DNA of 64,000 bases. Origin: Facilibium subflavum. GTDB taxonomy: Bacteria > Pseudomonadota > Gammaproteobacteria > Francisellales > Francisellaceae. Of the stretch, positions 25,962 through 35,722 are shown piece by piece. How positions within the stretch are numbered: position 1 is the first letter of the stretch; each line of letters starts with the position of its first letter. The position numbers and the translations under genes were made by a program. Under the pieces are notes generated by a model. It saw only the letters and a program-made list of their open reading frames with translations, was not told the DNA's origin and did no database searches. Where the stretch lies: NCBI RefSeq assembly GCF_003574485.1, contig NZ_QLIT01000031.1, forward strand, positions 1-64,000, written 5' to 3'.

Positions 25962-27368
25962 TATTTCTACATTACCATAAGCGTATACTTTGCTAAGCGA
26001 ATTTAACCAGCTTCTTTGATACATTGAAATTTTATCTAGCGCGCGAATCGGGGTTACTTGAAATGCTGCATCTATTGGTTGACGGTAATCTTGTAAAGGC
26101 GAGATATAGTCATATAAGCCATATTCAGCTTTAGCATTTGGGTCAATCATCATATTTAAATCGGCATCATAGCTGTATTTTGGGCTTTTGTTTTGCGTAT
26201 TTAGGTAGACGCTTGGCTTTAAAATTTGTTTAAAGTACTGATATTGGTTTTTATTATAGTAATCGGTGTTCAGGTCGCCTAATAAAAGTACAGGTTCATT
26301 TGTTGGGATGTTTTGTGCGTAAATAAATTTTTCAATTAACCTAAACTCTCTTTGGCGTAGCTGGATTGCTTTTTCTGTATCTTGCGCTTGGGTGTGTGTT
26401 GCAAAAATATGATAAATCTGACCATTTTTGTTTATTTTGATATAAAGGACACCTTTGTTTGTCATAAAATCAGCATCGGTTAAGGTTTGTGTGTCAGTAT
26501 AGTTAAGAAATTTTTTGGTCAAAATTGGCCATTTGCTCAAAATTAAAAGCCCGCTGTTTAAGGGTTTTAAGTGTGTGTGTTGTGGTATGGGATCATAAAA
26601 GTATGGATAGCTTTGCTTCATATTATTAATTAATGTATTTCTAACGTCATAGGCCCAGGCTTCTTGAAATGCGATAGCATCAAAATCTTTAAAATATGGT
26701 GAATTTGACAGATAGGCTATGCGAGAGTGAGTTTTGTTAAGATCTAAAGCAACCCCAATATAAAATGGAAAAGCCTGGATGTTGTAAGATGCTAGGGAAA
26801 TTGAGTTGGGGGCATTATCTTGTTTAAAAATCTCAGGTTTCATGCTGATCGCTAAATAAATACTGTCCACTTTTTGAAGAGATGTGCGGTCTTTTAATGT
26901 TGTGGCGTAAATTTCAATAGCTTGGTGTTGTGCGGTTATAAATGTATAGCTGCCAAGTTTATTTGCAGTGATTTTTCCATCATTTGTAGCGCTTAGTAAG
27001 TGATGATTCTCTCCGTTGATAAAGAGATCAATGGCCTGAATATGAGAGCCAATGGCATCACCTTTTAATGTAACATTAAAATAGCCTTCTACAGTATCCT
27101 TCAACGCAAAATAACTTTTTAAATCGTAGAGCCGGCCATTTTTGATTTTTTGGTCATAGTTGATCGTAAATGCTTTATTTCGTTGGTATGCTTTGATGAC
27201 AGCTGTATTATAAGCCCTGCAATCCGTTTTTTCCTCTGGGCAAATGGATTTTACCAAGAGAGGTTCTGGTGTGTTGTTTAAAAGCGATATTTGGTAAGTT
27301 GCGTTTGCTTGTATGACGCATAGAAAAGAAGTCAAAAATAATAAAATACAAGCTGTTAAGCGTGGCAT
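25950..27368 (-). CDS. secreted sphingomyelinase-like phosphodiesterase (endonuclease/exonuclease/phosphatase fold)
   Basis: 472 residues with a signal peptide (about 1-23, ending QANA). Residues about 25-190 form an N-terminal beta-rich region of unknown role. From about 195 on, the DNase I-like fold shows SYNIQAFPF, DAIAFQEAW (metal-binding glutamate), SGLLILSKWPI, NKGVLYIKI, the ATHTQAQD histidine motif and GDLNTD. The NKG and HTQAQ motifs are typical of bacterial sphingomyelinase C/beta-haemolysin rather than nucleases. The family's catalytic C-terminal SDH is present, but H is the very last residue; homologues continue with YPV and a final strand. The 3' end abuts the integrase remnant, so truncation by the island is plausible. 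Likely an exported lipid hydrolase, perhaps a virulence factor; activity is uncertain. Confidence 0.8.
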   Translation of the reverse strand: MPRLTACILLFLTSFLCVIQANATYQISLLNNTPEPLLVKSICPEEKTDCRAYNTAVIKAYQRNKAFTINYDQKIKNGRLYDLKSYFALKDTVEGYFNVTLKGDAIGSHIQAIDLFINGENHHLLSATNDGKITANKLGSYTFITAQHQAIEIYATTLKDRTSLQKVDSIYLAISMKPEIFKQDNAPNSISLASYNIQAFPFYIGVALDLNKTHSRIAYLSNSPYFKDFDAIAFQEAWAYDVRNTLINNMKQSYPYFYDPIPQHTHLKPLNSGLLILSKWPILTKKFLNYTDTQTLTDADFMTNKGVLYIKINKNGQIYHIFATHTQAQDTEKAIQLRQREFRLIEKFIYAQNIPTNEPVLLLGDLNTDYYNKNQYQYFKQILKPSVYLNTQNKSPKYSYDADLNMMIDPNAKAEYGLYDYISPLQDYRQPIDAAFQVTPIRALDKISMYQRSWLNSLSKVYAYGNVEISDH

Positions 27369-27837
27369 AAGTTTTGTCCAAAAATAACTGTCTTTGCTTT
27401 ATTATATGAGATGTTTTTTTTGATAAAAAACGTAAATATACGTAATTATACGGACCCATTTGCTTTTTTTGATGCCTTATGCTGCATATACCCATCACAA
27501 ACCATTTTATAGTATTCTTGTTATCAAACTCCTTGCATTTTTTGAGCAAAGTAATTTTGCCAATAGTCTCTTTTATTACCTGCAATCCAATCGCTCAAAA
27601 CCATCAAAAACTTCTTTGACATTGAACGCTGCAGAATGATTGACGATGGGTATAGATACCCACGGACTGATCCTGTGGTGTTTTGTCAGAAGGTTTTAAA
27701 ATATATTACATTTAAGAGAATGACTTTGCAGACACCATATAATGCTTTTGTTACACTCGTTGTGAGCAAAGGATTGCCAATGCTCAAAATAAGTTACACT
27801 TTTAACTGTATCAAAATGGAAATTGTAGGAGAGTAAT
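27369..27837. other. 469-base region without a convincing gene; holds an interspersed repeat
   Basis: Between the phosphodiesterase start and the next gene. It contains one copy of a 27-base repeat (27486-27512), two short inverted words (GGGTATAGATACCC at about 27649) and interrupted reading frames on the minus strand that could be debris of a lost mobile gene. No intact coding region or RNA gene is recognised. Confidence 0.5.
27486..27512. repeat. 27-base interspersed repeat, copy 1
   Basis: Starts ATATACCCATCACAAACC and is identical over 27 bases to 32889-32915. Both copies are intergenic. On the minus strand both can be read as IKWFVMGI, which could be the decayed end of a transposase gene, but this is a guess. 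Confidence 0.8.
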
Positions 27838-28230
27838 ATGTTGCGACGTCATATTGTTAAAGTGATTATTTGTGTGGGTCTAATAAGCACGATTGGCTAT
27901 AGTAATGGTGCGCTTAATCTTGCGAATCTGGGGACTTATGCGTTTTTGCCTCAGCAACCTGTGGTTATTAAAAACCCATTGTTCTGGGGGATATCTGCGA
28001 CCTGTTCAATATCAATTGCTTCGCAAAACCCACAGAAGATAATGGGCAAAATGTTGAAAAAATCAGGTACGATTAATGGGCAAAACGTTGGTGATAAACT
28101 GATTCTTGAGATAAAAAACGGAGACTCAATGCGTATTTCAGCAGATGGGCTTGCCCAGGTTGAAATTACTAACCAGGGTGATGAGACTATTACGGCAAAC
28201 TGTGGTTTGGGTATGCTGCAAAAATCATAA
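27838..28230 (+). CDS. small secreted protein, unknown function
   Basis: 130 residues with a signal peptide (about 1-25, hydrophobic VIICVGLISTIGYSNG). The mature part is small and beta-rich by pattern, with two cysteines (ATCSIS and ANCGL) that could pair. AGGAGAG lies just before the ATG, a strong ribosome binding site. I do not recognise a family. It is followed by an MFS pump gene on the same strand, but the gap and long leader do not prove an operon. Confidence 0.7.
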   Translation: MLRRHIVKVIICVGLISTIGYSNGALNLANLGTYAFLPQQPVVIKNPLFWGISATCSISIASQNPQKIMGKMLKKSGTINGQNVGDKLILEIKNGDSMRISADGLAQVEITNQGDETITANCGLGMLQKS

Positions 28231-28365
28231 AATACTTTACCGATAATGCGAATATAACGCTCAATAATAATTTGTTAAATCTTGAAAAAATTGCCTGTCT
28301 TATCGTGCTATTTCCTTGAGATAGGCGTAAACTGTGGTGTAGTTTTGGGAGGCTTTGACAAATTT

Positions 28366-29760
28366 ATGCAAAATCAACGACTTATTGCCTACACAGTTGG
28401 GATTATTATTCTAATGGAATTAATCGATGGCAGTGCATTAAATACAGCTTTGCCTCAAATGGCCTTTAGTTTGCAAGTCAATCCCATTAGCCTTAAAGTC
28501 GTGATTACGGTTTATTTATTAACATTGGGACTTTTTATCCCTGCATCCTCCTGGGTAGCTGAACGTTGGGGGATTAAGCGAGTCTTGTCGTTATCGATTG
28601 TTGGATTTGTTGCAGCATCCATTGCTTGTGGTTTATCAACAAGTTTAACGATGTTAGTTGTCTCGCGGGCTTTTCAAGGAATGTTTGGTGCCTTTTCAAT
28701 GCCAGTGGCACGTCTTGCAATGGTGCGAATATTCAAAGGCAATATGATCCGTGCTATGGCAATCGTTGGCAGTGTCGTGACGATTGGCCCGATGATTGGC
28801 CCATTGGTTGGTGGTGCGATTACCACATGGTTGAACTGGCGATTTATCTTTTTTATAAACCTTCCTATCTCTTTACTGGCTTTATTATCTATCCGGTATG
28901 TGTTTCCTGATTTTAATGAAAACCGGCAAACAGTCGCTAAATTTGATACTTTCGGGTTTATGCTGCTAGGCAGTGGTATTGCTATTTATCTTTTTTGCCT
29001 GGATACATTTATTGATCATTCCATTAGCTGGGTTGTTAAGCTTATGAGTTTTATTATTGCAACAACTTTATTGATGAAGTACTTTCATCATGCGCGTTTA
29101 AAGGGTGAATCTGCCGTATTTAACCTGTCAATTTTTAAAGATAAAACTTTCCGCTACTTTACGATCATCAATGTTTTGATCCGCTTATCAACAATGGGAA
29201 TTATGTTTATGTTTCCATTGTATTTGCAGACACAGCACCACTTTAGTGCTTTACAAGCTGGATTAACCTTTTTAGCCTTTATGGTGCCTGCATGGGTGAT
29301 GAAAAGTTTTATTCGACAAATATTAAGCCATCTTGGGTATTACCGGTTATATATCATGATTTGTAGCCTAATGCTGGTATCCTTTTTATTTGGCATTTGG
29401 GTGCTATTGAACTTTAACCTGTATTTATACTTATGTATGTTGGGTGTTCTTGGTATAAGCTTTAGTAGTTTTGCAACGATTACCAACGCAGGGTCCTATT
29501 CTTTGGCTGCTGAAAAGTTTGCCGGCACAGCAAGTGTTATGTTAAGCGCGCTTTTACCATTATCCAGTGCTTTTGCTGTGGCCTGGTGCGCGATTACTCT
29601 AAGCGCTGGCATACAAGGGGCGTTGTTAGATCCTAATGCATTGATTCCATTGGATAATTTTGCATTGGTAATGGGTGTTTGCGCAATGGGGGTTTTTCTC
29701 ACTTTTATTTGTCTTTTGCGTTTCCCGGCTAATTGCTTTAAACAGGTATCTACAGAATAA
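28366..29760 (+). CDS. MFS multidrug exporter, DHA2 (EmrB/QacA-like) type
   Basis: 464-residue inner-membrane antiporter. The DHA2 signature after TM1 (DGSALNTALPQMAFSL), motif A (WVAERWGIKRVL) and the motif C region in TM5 (GPMIGPLVGGAITTWLNWRFIFFINLP) are clear; 12 to 14 helices fit. It probably exports a toxic compound using proton motive force. The frame is open from a TTG at 28282, but the added residues are unlike the family; the chosen ATG has GGGAGG about 13 bases upstream, a long spacing, so the start is moderately sure. No EmrA-like adaptor is adjacent. Confidence 0.88.
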   Translation: MQNQRLIAYTVGIIILMELIDGSALNTALPQMAFSLQVNPISLKVVITVYLLTLGLFIPASSWVAERWGIKRVLSLSIVGFVAASIACGLSTSLTMLVVSRAFQGMFGAFSMPVARLAMVRIFKGNMIRAMAIVGSVVTIGPMIGPLVGGAITTWLNWRFIFFINLPISLLALLSIRYVFPDFNENRQTVAKFDTFGFMLLGSGIAIYLFCLDTFIDHSISWVVKLMSFIIATTLLMKYFHHARLKGESAVFNLSIFKDKTFRYFTIINVLIRLSTMGIMFMFPLYLQTQHHFSALQAGLTFLAFMVPAWVMKSFIRQILSHLGYYRLYIMICSLMLVSFLFGIWVLLNFNLYLYLCMLGVLGISFSSFATITNAGSYSLAAEKFAGTASVMLSALLPLSSAFAVAWCAITLSAGIQGALLDPNALIPLDNFALVMGVCAMGVFLTFICLLRFPANCFKQVSTE

Positions 29761-29854
29761 CCATGCATTATTTATCATGATGTTTTAGGTGTTCAAGTAT
29801 TAATAGGCAATATATAATCATTATTATTTATTAAATATCTTTACTATTATACCG

Positions 29855-31267
29855 ATGTCACAGCATTTATTTAACGAACTGTATAAAACCTTTGAACGGC
29901 AAAAAAATGCTTTTTCGTCAATGCCTTATCCGTCATATAAAAAGCGAATTCAGGATTTAAAACGTCTGCGTGAGTTGGTGCTTCAATATCAAGGCGCATT
30001 GGCGAAAGCGGTTAGTGAGGATTTTGGTGGGCGTTGTGTCGAAGAAACTTTGCTCAGTGAAATTTTTCAGGTGATTCAAACGATTGACTATGTTTGTAAG
30101 CATTTACGTGGCTGGATGAAAAAACAAAAGCGTCATACGAGTATCTTATTTCAACCGGCAAAAAGTTTTGTTTACTACCAGCCACTTGGCGTTGTGGGGA
30201 TTATTTCACCTTGGAATTACCCTGTGTTGTTAACGCTGTCCCCCTTGGTATATGCTTTGGCTTCTGGCAATAATGTCTGCTTGAAAATATCTGAATATAC
30301 ACCAAAGACATTCCAGGTGATTAAAGAGATATGTAAACGATGTTTTGAAGTCTCACAGGTGGCTGTTTTTATTGGAGATACGCTATTTTCCAAAGCTTTT
30401 TGTGAAGTAAATTTTGATCATCTGCTATTTACCGGTTCAACACAAACTGGTAAAAAAGTCTATCAGGCGGCAAGTCAGAATCTAACACCCGTAACATTAG
30501 AGTTAGGTGGTAAGTCCCCACTTATTATTGATCGGGATTATCCTGTAAAAAAAGCTGCGAAAACAATTTGTTTTAGTAAAGGCATGAATGCAGGGCAAAC
30601 CTGTATTGCACCAGATTATGTTCTAGTGCCTGAAGACAAACTGGATGAGTTAATTTCTGCTTTACAAGCAGGCTTTAACAAGATGTATCCAGATTATCTG
30701 AACAACCCGCAATACACAAGCATTTTGCAAGTATCGCATTTTCAACGATTAAACGATCAATTATCTCAAGCTAAAACATCAGGCTGTAAAGTTATCCCAT
30801 TGGCAAAGATTGAAAAGCAAACCGATGGTAATAAAAAAATGCCTTTAACGCTTGTAATAAATCCAGATATATCACTTGATGTGATGCAAGGTGAAATCTT
30901 TGGTCCGATTTTGCCGATATTAACTTATCATGAGTATCATGATGCCTTATCTACTATAAATAAAAACACGAATCCACTGGCACTTTATCTATTAAGTCAC
31001 AATAAGGCAACACAAGCATTTTTTCTGGAAAATACACAAAGCGGAGGGGTTTGTATTAATGATGCAATTGTGCATATTGCACAGCATGCACTACCATTTG
31101 GTGGCGTAGGTGACTCTGGTATGGGGCGCTATCATGCAAAAGAGGGTTTTATTACTTTTTCAAATATAAAAAGCATTTTTCAAAGAAAGAAATGGAATCC
31201 AGCTGCTTTATTGTACCCACCGTATGGTAAACTGTTTAAGGGATTTAAGCGCTTATTTATCCGCTGA
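29855..31267 (+). CDS. aldehyde dehydrogenase, class 3/coniferyl-aldehyde-dehydrogenase-like
   Basis: 470 residues. NAD(P)-dependent oxidation of an aldehyde to the acid. Visible motifs are PLGVVGIISPWNYP, the Rossmann FTGSTQTGKKV, catalytic glutamate in TLELGGKSP, and the catalytic cysteine in NAGQTCIAPDYVLVP, followed by GEIFGPILPI and the terminal LPFGGVGDSGMGRYHAKEG. The short N-terminus and hydrophobic basic C-terminal tail (LFKGFKRLFIR) are typical of the ALDH3 branch that acts on long-chain or aromatic aldehydes. The gene ends 13 bases from the convergent purH stop. Confidence 0.93.
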   Translation: MSQHLFNELYKTFERQKNAFSSMPYPSYKKRIQDLKRLRELVLQYQGALAKAVSEDFGGRCVEETLLSEIFQVIQTIDYVCKHLRGWMKKQKRHTSILFQPAKSFVYYQPLGVVGIISPWNYPVLLTLSPLVYALASGNNVCLKISEYTPKTFQVIKEICKRCFEVSQVAVFIGDTLFSKAFCEVNFDHLLFTGSTQTGKKVYQAASQNLTPVTLELGGKSPLIIDRDYPVKKAAKTICFSKGMNAGQTCIAPDYVLVPEDKLDELISALQAGFNKMYPDYLNNPQYTSILQVSHFQRLNDQLSQAKTSGCKVIPLAKIEKQTDGNKKMPLTLVINPDISLDVMQGEIFGPILPILTYHEYHDALSTINKNTNPLALYLLSHNKATQAFFLENTQSGGVCINDAIVHIAQHALPFGGVGDSGMGRYHAKEGFITFSNIKSIFQRKKWNPAALLYPPYGKLFKGFKRLFIR

Positions 31268-31280
31268 TTATGCCGTAAGT

Positions 31281-32852
31281 TTAATGGCGAAAGTGTCGGG
31301 TATTGGTAAATACCATGGTAATATCATGATCGTTTGCCGCAGCAATCACTTCACTGTCTCGCATCGAGCCACCTGGCTGGATAATCGCAGAAACACCCGC
31401 TTTAGCAGCAGCATCCACGCCATCTCTAAAAGGGAAAAAAGCATCAGAGGCCATTGCGGTGCCTTTTATTTCAAGCTCTGCCTCATAGGCTTTTTCAATG
31501 GCAATTTTAGAGCTAAACACACGACTCATTTGCCCAGCACCAATACCAATAGTACGGTTGCCTTTGGCATAAACAATGGCGTTGGATTTAACAAACTTGA
31601 CAACCTTCCAGGCAAACAGTAAGTCATCCAGTTGTTGCTGTGTTGGTTTTTTATGGCTAACGACACGAAGCTGGTCCATTTCAACGGTGGTGTTGTTTTT
31701 ATCTTGAATTAATAATCCACCATCAATTTTTTTAAGATCAAACTCGTAATGATTTTTATCTTTGTCATAACCTGCAGCTAAAACGCGTACATTAGGCTTT
31801 TTCGTTAATATATTAACTGCCTCGGGGGTGATTTCAGGTGCAATAATAACCTCAACAAACTGCTGTGAAATAATGGTTTGTGCCGTTTGCTCATCAAGTG
31901 GTTGATTAAAGGCAATAATACCCCCAAAAGCAGAAGTAGGGTCACCGGCAAAGGCTTTTTGATAAGCAGTAGTCAGGTTTTGGTCGCATGCAACACCACA
32001 AGGGTTGGCATGCTTAACAATCACACAGGCCGGAATATCAAAAGATTTCACACAGCTAAAAGCGGCATCTGTGTCGGCAATATTATTATAGGATAATTCT
32101 TTTCCCTGGATTTGTTTGGCATAGGCCATACAGGATTTTGGATAGTCTTTTTCAAGATAAAGACAGGCATGCTGATGTGGATTTTCTCCATAGCGCATAT
32201 CTTTGGCTTTGTAAAACTGCAGATTAAGTGTATTTGGGAAGTTGTGTGTTATGGTTTTTGCTGTAGGATCAATTCTACCTAGATGATTCGCGATAACACC
32301 ATCATACTTTGCGGTGTGCTCAAAGACTTTACAGGCTAATGAGAAACGTGTTGCAGGATCAAGCTTTCCATGGTTTTCCCGAAGTTTTTTGCCAATATCT
32401 GCATAGTCATCTGGATCACAGATAACCGCGACATCACGGTGGTTTTTTGCAGCTGACCGAAGCATTGTTGGCCCACCAATATCGATATTCTCAATAGTTT
32501 CATCAAAGCTTACATTTGGCTTTTGAATCGTCTTTTCAAAAGGGTAGAGATTAACTACAACCAGGTCAATTTCTGGAATGTCATGTTGTTCCATCACTGC
32601 TTGATCGATATCACGTCGGCCTAAAAGTCCACCGTGGATTTTAGGGTGGAGTGTCTTAACACGACCATCCATCATCTCAGGAAAGCCAGTATAATCGGAT
32701 ACTTCGGTAACATCAATGCCAGCATTGCTCAGCAGTTTTGCTGTGCCCCCAGTAGATAGAATTTCAATATTAAATGCAGCTAATTCTTTGGCAAATTCGA
32801 CAAGGTTGGTTTTATCTGAAACGCTGATCAAAGCGCGTTTAATCGTCTTCAT
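31281..32852 (-). CDS. purH: bifunctional AICAR formyltransferase/IMP cyclohydrolase
   Basis: 523 residues, the standard length; last two steps of de novo IMP synthesis. The N-terminal MGS-like cyclohydrolase domain shows [36 protein letters not shown] and NLYPFE. The C-terminal transformylase shows RYGENPHQ, the KHANPCG catalytic lysine-histidine motif, [20 protein letters not shown] and [12 protein letters not shown]. Ends with FRH, as usual. The gene lies downstream of ftsY on the same strand with a 162-base gap that contains the 27-base repeat. Confidence 0.97.
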   Translation of the reverse strand: MKTIKRALISVSDKTNLVEFAKELAAFNIEILSTGGTAKLLSNAGIDVTEVSDYTGFPEMMDGRVKTLHPKIHGGLLGRRDIDQAVMEQHDIPEIDLVVVNLYPFEKTIQKPNVSFDETIENIDIGGPTMLRSAAKNHRDVAVICDPDDYADIGKKLRENHGKLDPATRFSLACKVFEHTAKYDGVIANHLGRIDPTAKTITHNFPNTLNLQFYKAKDMRYGENPHQHACLYLEKDYPKSCMAYAKQIQGKELSYNNIADTDAAFSCVKSFDIPACVIVKHANPCGVACDQNLTTAYQKAFAGDPTSAFGGIIAFNQPLDEQTAQTIISQQFVEVIIAPEITPEAVNILTKKPNVRVLAAGYDKDKNHYEFDLKKIDGGLLIQDKNNTTVEMDQLRVVSHKKPTQQQLDDLLFAWKVVKFVKSNAIVYAKGNRTIGIGAGQMSRVFSSKIAIEKAYEAELEIKGTAMASDAFFPFRDGVDAAAKAGVSAIIQPGGSMRDSEVIAAANDHDITMVFTNTRHFRH

Positions 32853-32888
32853 AAGTTCGTAAACTCCAAATGACTTAAAGGCGTTATT

Positions 32889-32915
32889 ATATACCCATCA
32901 CAAACCATTTTATAG
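32889..32915. repeat. 27-base interspersed repeat, copy 2
   Basis: Identical over 27 bases to 27486-27512, in the same orientation, in the gap between purH and ftsY. The flanks differ, so this is an interspersed element rather than a shared gene end. Confidence 0.8.
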
Positions 32916-33014
32916 ATTTTCCCGCGTTATATTTTGATGCGATAGATTTAACAGATATATAGCTTGTTTTTTATGTATAATTCATACCATTTGCAAATCA
33001 TTGTACCAATGGTA

Positions 33015-34151
33015 TTAGTGATCGCTGGGTAGTGATTGATCAAATAGGGCATCAATAAACTCTTTGGCTTCAAAATCACGTAAATCTTCGATTTTTTCAC
33101 CCACACCGATAAAACGAATGGGTAAATGTAATTTTTTTGCAATGGCAAAGATGACACCACCTTTTGCAGTGCCATCCATTTTCGTAATTGCAATACCAGA
33201 AACACGTAGCGAATTATTAAACTCTTGTGCCTGCATAATGGCATTTTGACCAGTACCTGCATCCAAAACAAGCATAACCTCATGTGGCGCGGTATCATCA
33301 AGTTTTTTCATAACTCGTGCCACTTTTTTCAGCTCTTCCATTAAATTACTTTTGGTATGTAGTCGACCGGCAGTATCAGCGATTAAGATATCTATATCTT
33401 TGGCTTTTGCCGCCTGAACTGCATCATAAATAACCGAGGCGCTATCAGCACCCGTATGTTGGGCAATAACAGGGATATTATTACGCTTGCCCCAGACTTG
33501 TAATTGCTCAACTGCCGCAGCACGAAATGTATCCCCTGCAGCAAGCATGACAGATTTGCCTTGTGATTGAAATTTTTTAGCAAGCTTGCCAATTGTTGTT
33601 GTTTTTCCTGCGCCATTAATACCCACCATCAAAATAATATATGGTGTTTTTTGTGTGTCAATGGCCAAGGGTTTTTGGCAAGGTGTCAAAATATCCTGTA
33701 ATTTTTGTTTTAGCAATGTATTAAGCTGATCCATGGTTTGTAATTCATTGCGACTAACCTGGCCACGAACGGCTTCCATCACCTCTTGTGTTGCTTCAAT
33801 ACCAACATCTGCCGTTAGAAGCTGCATTTCAATATCATCGATAAGTTCTTCATCGATGACTTTTTTCCCTAAAAGCAGATCACCAAGCCCACTGCCTAAC
33901 TTGGTGCGCGTCTTCTTTAAACCTTCTTTTAAACGAGAAAACAGCCCACTTTTTGTCGTTTTTTCTTCAAGTGTTTCTTCTTGGACAAAAGAAGCATTAG
34001 ATGTTTGCTCTACATCACGAGAATCCTGTGATTGATCAAGCTGTATTTCTGGTTGATCATTCTCAAGCACCTCTGGTTGTCTATCCTGCTCAAGCTGTGT
34101 TTTTTTTTCAGCAACACTTTGATTGCGTTTAAAGCGTTTAAAAATACCCAT
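33015..34151 (-). CDS. ftsY: signal recognition particle receptor FtsY
   Basis: 378 residues. Receptor GTPase that docks SRP-ribosome complexes at the membrane. A short basic start (MGIFKRFKRNQ) is followed by an acidic, glutamine-rich A domain (about 20-80), then the N domain and the G domain with GINGAGKTTTIGKLA, DTFRAAAVEQL, ADTAGRL, TKMDGTAKGG and FIGVGEKIEDLR. The frame is open 22 codons more, but the ATG chosen gives the usual FtsY N-terminus; no strong ribosome binding site precedes it. An inverted repeat (ATACCATT...AATGGTAT) spans the end of the gene. Confidence 0.96.
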   Translation of the reverse strand: MGIFKRFKRNQSVAEKKTQLEQDRQPEVLENDQPEIQLDQSQDSRDVEQTSNASFVQEETLEEKTTKSGLFSRLKEGLKKTRTKLGSGLGDLLLGKKVIDEELIDDIEMQLLTADVGIEATQEVMEAVRGQVSRNELQTMDQLNTLLKQKLQDILTPCQKPLAIDTQKTPYIILMVGINGAGKTTTIGKLAKKFQSQGKSVMLAAGDTFRAAAVEQLQVWGKRNNIPVIAQHTGADSASVIYDAVQAAKAKDIDILIADTAGRLHTKSNLMEELKKVARVMKKLDDTAPHEVMLVLDAGTGQNAIMQAQEFNNSLRVSGIAITKMDGTAKGGVIFAIAKKLHLPIRFIGVGEKIEDLRDFEAKEFIDALFDQSLPSDH

Positions 34152-34225
34152 GGTTGAATAAAGCGTTATGAAACTAATAATATCAGGCATTCTGCATGAT
34201 TGCCTGAGTGATTTCAAGGTTTATT

Positions 34226-34996
34226 TTATTTCTCAGTGCTGTGCTCCATTTTGTTTAATGAAGCAGCAGATAGGCCGGATATCTTTTTATTCTGATACGC
34301 TTTGCTTTCAGGCAAAGAAAATTCAAAATTCTGTACTTTTTCCGCCTCAAAATGCACCTTATCCGTCTTAAAGTCATAAACATGATAAACTTTTTTAAGG
34401 TTTTTCGTAATAAAATGAAAATGAAAGCCAGGCACGGCAACGCTTGATAGATAGCTTGGGCTATAGATACCAATGATTGTCCCTTTAATATCATTTAGGT
34501 CATGTTTTTTTTGATTTTGTGCAATCCATTTACCCAATGTGGCATCTTCTTTTACTGGTGGTATTGTCCTTGCTTTTATATGAGCAAACTTGCCGGTAAT
34601 TTTAAATATATAGAAATAGTTTTCACCACTGAGTTTTTGTTGTATCAGGTTATTGATTTCAGTTGGTGTTACGCCTTTTAATTTTTTATTAAGCTGTGGT
34701 TTGTCAAAGTTAAATACATCAGCAAAAGGTGTTTTGGTATCCGGTTTTAATCGTACAGCATTACCATTGATATCACTTAAATACCCCTTGCCTTTGTAGA
34801 TAATCATCTCACCTTTAGCACCTTGTACTGTGCCAAGACCATAAGCGCCTTTTTTAACCAGTGTGCCTAAAGTCATCGAGCCATCATATACACCATCACT
34901 TAAGCTTGTGATGGTACCAGCCTGAAAAACCTGACCTGCAAAGCTTATACTGGATAACAGCAGCATTCCTGTAAATAGCATTCTTTTGAATTTCAT
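34226..34996 (-). CDS. exported alpha-acetolactate decarboxylase
   Basis: 256 residues. The AldC/BudA pattern is clear: a start of the mature part with TSLSDGVYDGSMTLGTL, GAYGLGTVQGAKGEMII, the PFADVFNF segment, FYIFKITGKF, the GTIIGIYSPSY strand and the zinc-site histidines in GFHFHFI and VYHVYDF. The enzyme turns alpha-acetolactate into acetoin. Unusually there is a clean signal peptide (about 1-20, MLLLSSISFA before GQVF), so the protein should act in the periplasm or outside; most BudA proteins are cytosolic, though secreted forms are known in Brevibacillus. No acetolactate synthase is nearby. The C-terminal 30 residues are an extra tail. The substrate in this location is an open question. 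Confidence 0.82.
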   Translation of the reverse strand: MKFKRMLFTGMLLLSSISFAGQVFQAGTITSLSDGVYDGSMTLGTLVKKGAYGLGTVQGAKGEMIIYKGKGYLSDINGNAVRLKPDTKTPFADVFNFDKPQLNKKLKGVTPTEINNLIQQKLSGENYFYIFKITGKFAHIKARTIPPVKEDATLGKWIAQNQKKHDLNDIKGTIIGIYSPSYLSSVAVPGFHFHFITKNLKKVYHVYDFKTDKVHFEAEKVQNFEFSLPESKAYQNKKISGLSAASLNKMEHSTEK

Positions 34997-35157
34997 GTTG
35001 TCTCCTAGGTTTTGATCAATTGTTATTTCACTATGTCATATTCGGCGATAGGTTATTGCATCTATTTTATTCAATAAATAAAATGTATCAATATGGGGTA
35101 GCTACCAAATTTTTGCGCGTACAGCCTTGTGCTTTTTTTTCTTTAAGTGACATTGTT

Positions 35158-35643
35158 TTAGGTCGTTGGTTGTATCACTGTGTTATTATCATATTGTTTC
35201 TTAGTATATAAGGCAGTAAAATCCTGCAGATTCTGATAAGACAATGCTGTTTCGCTGTCAATATTAAGCGTCTTACAAATGATTTCTTTTAGGCAAGCTG
35301 CATCTAGCTGTAATGTTTCATTACACATCCCAATAAATATAAAACTTTCTTTTTCATTTAAAAGCTTAAGTGCTTCTTGCCCTGTTTTGGTCTGACTTTG
35401 TAAAAAAGCAAAAAAATCATGATCAAGTGCAACCTCCAATATGGATTGAAGAAGCACACCGGTGTCTTCATTGCTTTCTATCCCCATCATTTCTATTTTT
35501 TCTAATTCCATCGTTTTTTCAATCAAACTGGAAAAACGACTTTTTTTATCCTGATTTGTGGTTGTCTTTTTTAGTTTTTCTGCGAGCAGTTTTAGCTGAT
35601 GATAAGGGTTTGAGGCCTCTATAATTTTTGTTTTTTTAGGCAT
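35158..35643 (-). CDS. hypothetical soluble protein
   Basis: 161 residues, helical by pattern, with no signal peptide or membrane segment. GGAA lies 7 bases before the ATG, a good ribosome binding site. I do not recognise a family. The lysine-rich start and lack of any known domain would also fit a small secretion substrate, but nothing shows this. It stands alone, with gaps of 79 and 161 bases to its neighbours. Confidence 0.6.
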   Translation of the reverse strand: MPKKTKIIEASNPYHQLKLLAEKLKKTTTNQDKKSRFSSLIEKTMELEKIEMMGIESNEDTGVLLQSILEVALDHDFFAFLQSQTKTGQEALKLLNEKESFIFIGMCNETLQLDAACLKEIICKTLNIDSETALSYQNLQDFTALYTKKQYDNNTVIQPTT

Positions 35644-35722
35644 ATATTGATTCCTGATTTTACAGTAAAGTATGAGTTTATAGGATCAGGCTTATTATAT
35701 AAAATGTGGTTCTACCACATGT

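Noticed and set aside
27208-27585. 125-codon minus-strand ORF over the phosphodiesterase start
   Set aside because: It overlaps the signal peptide and first part of the real gene in another frame; low complexity and no family match.
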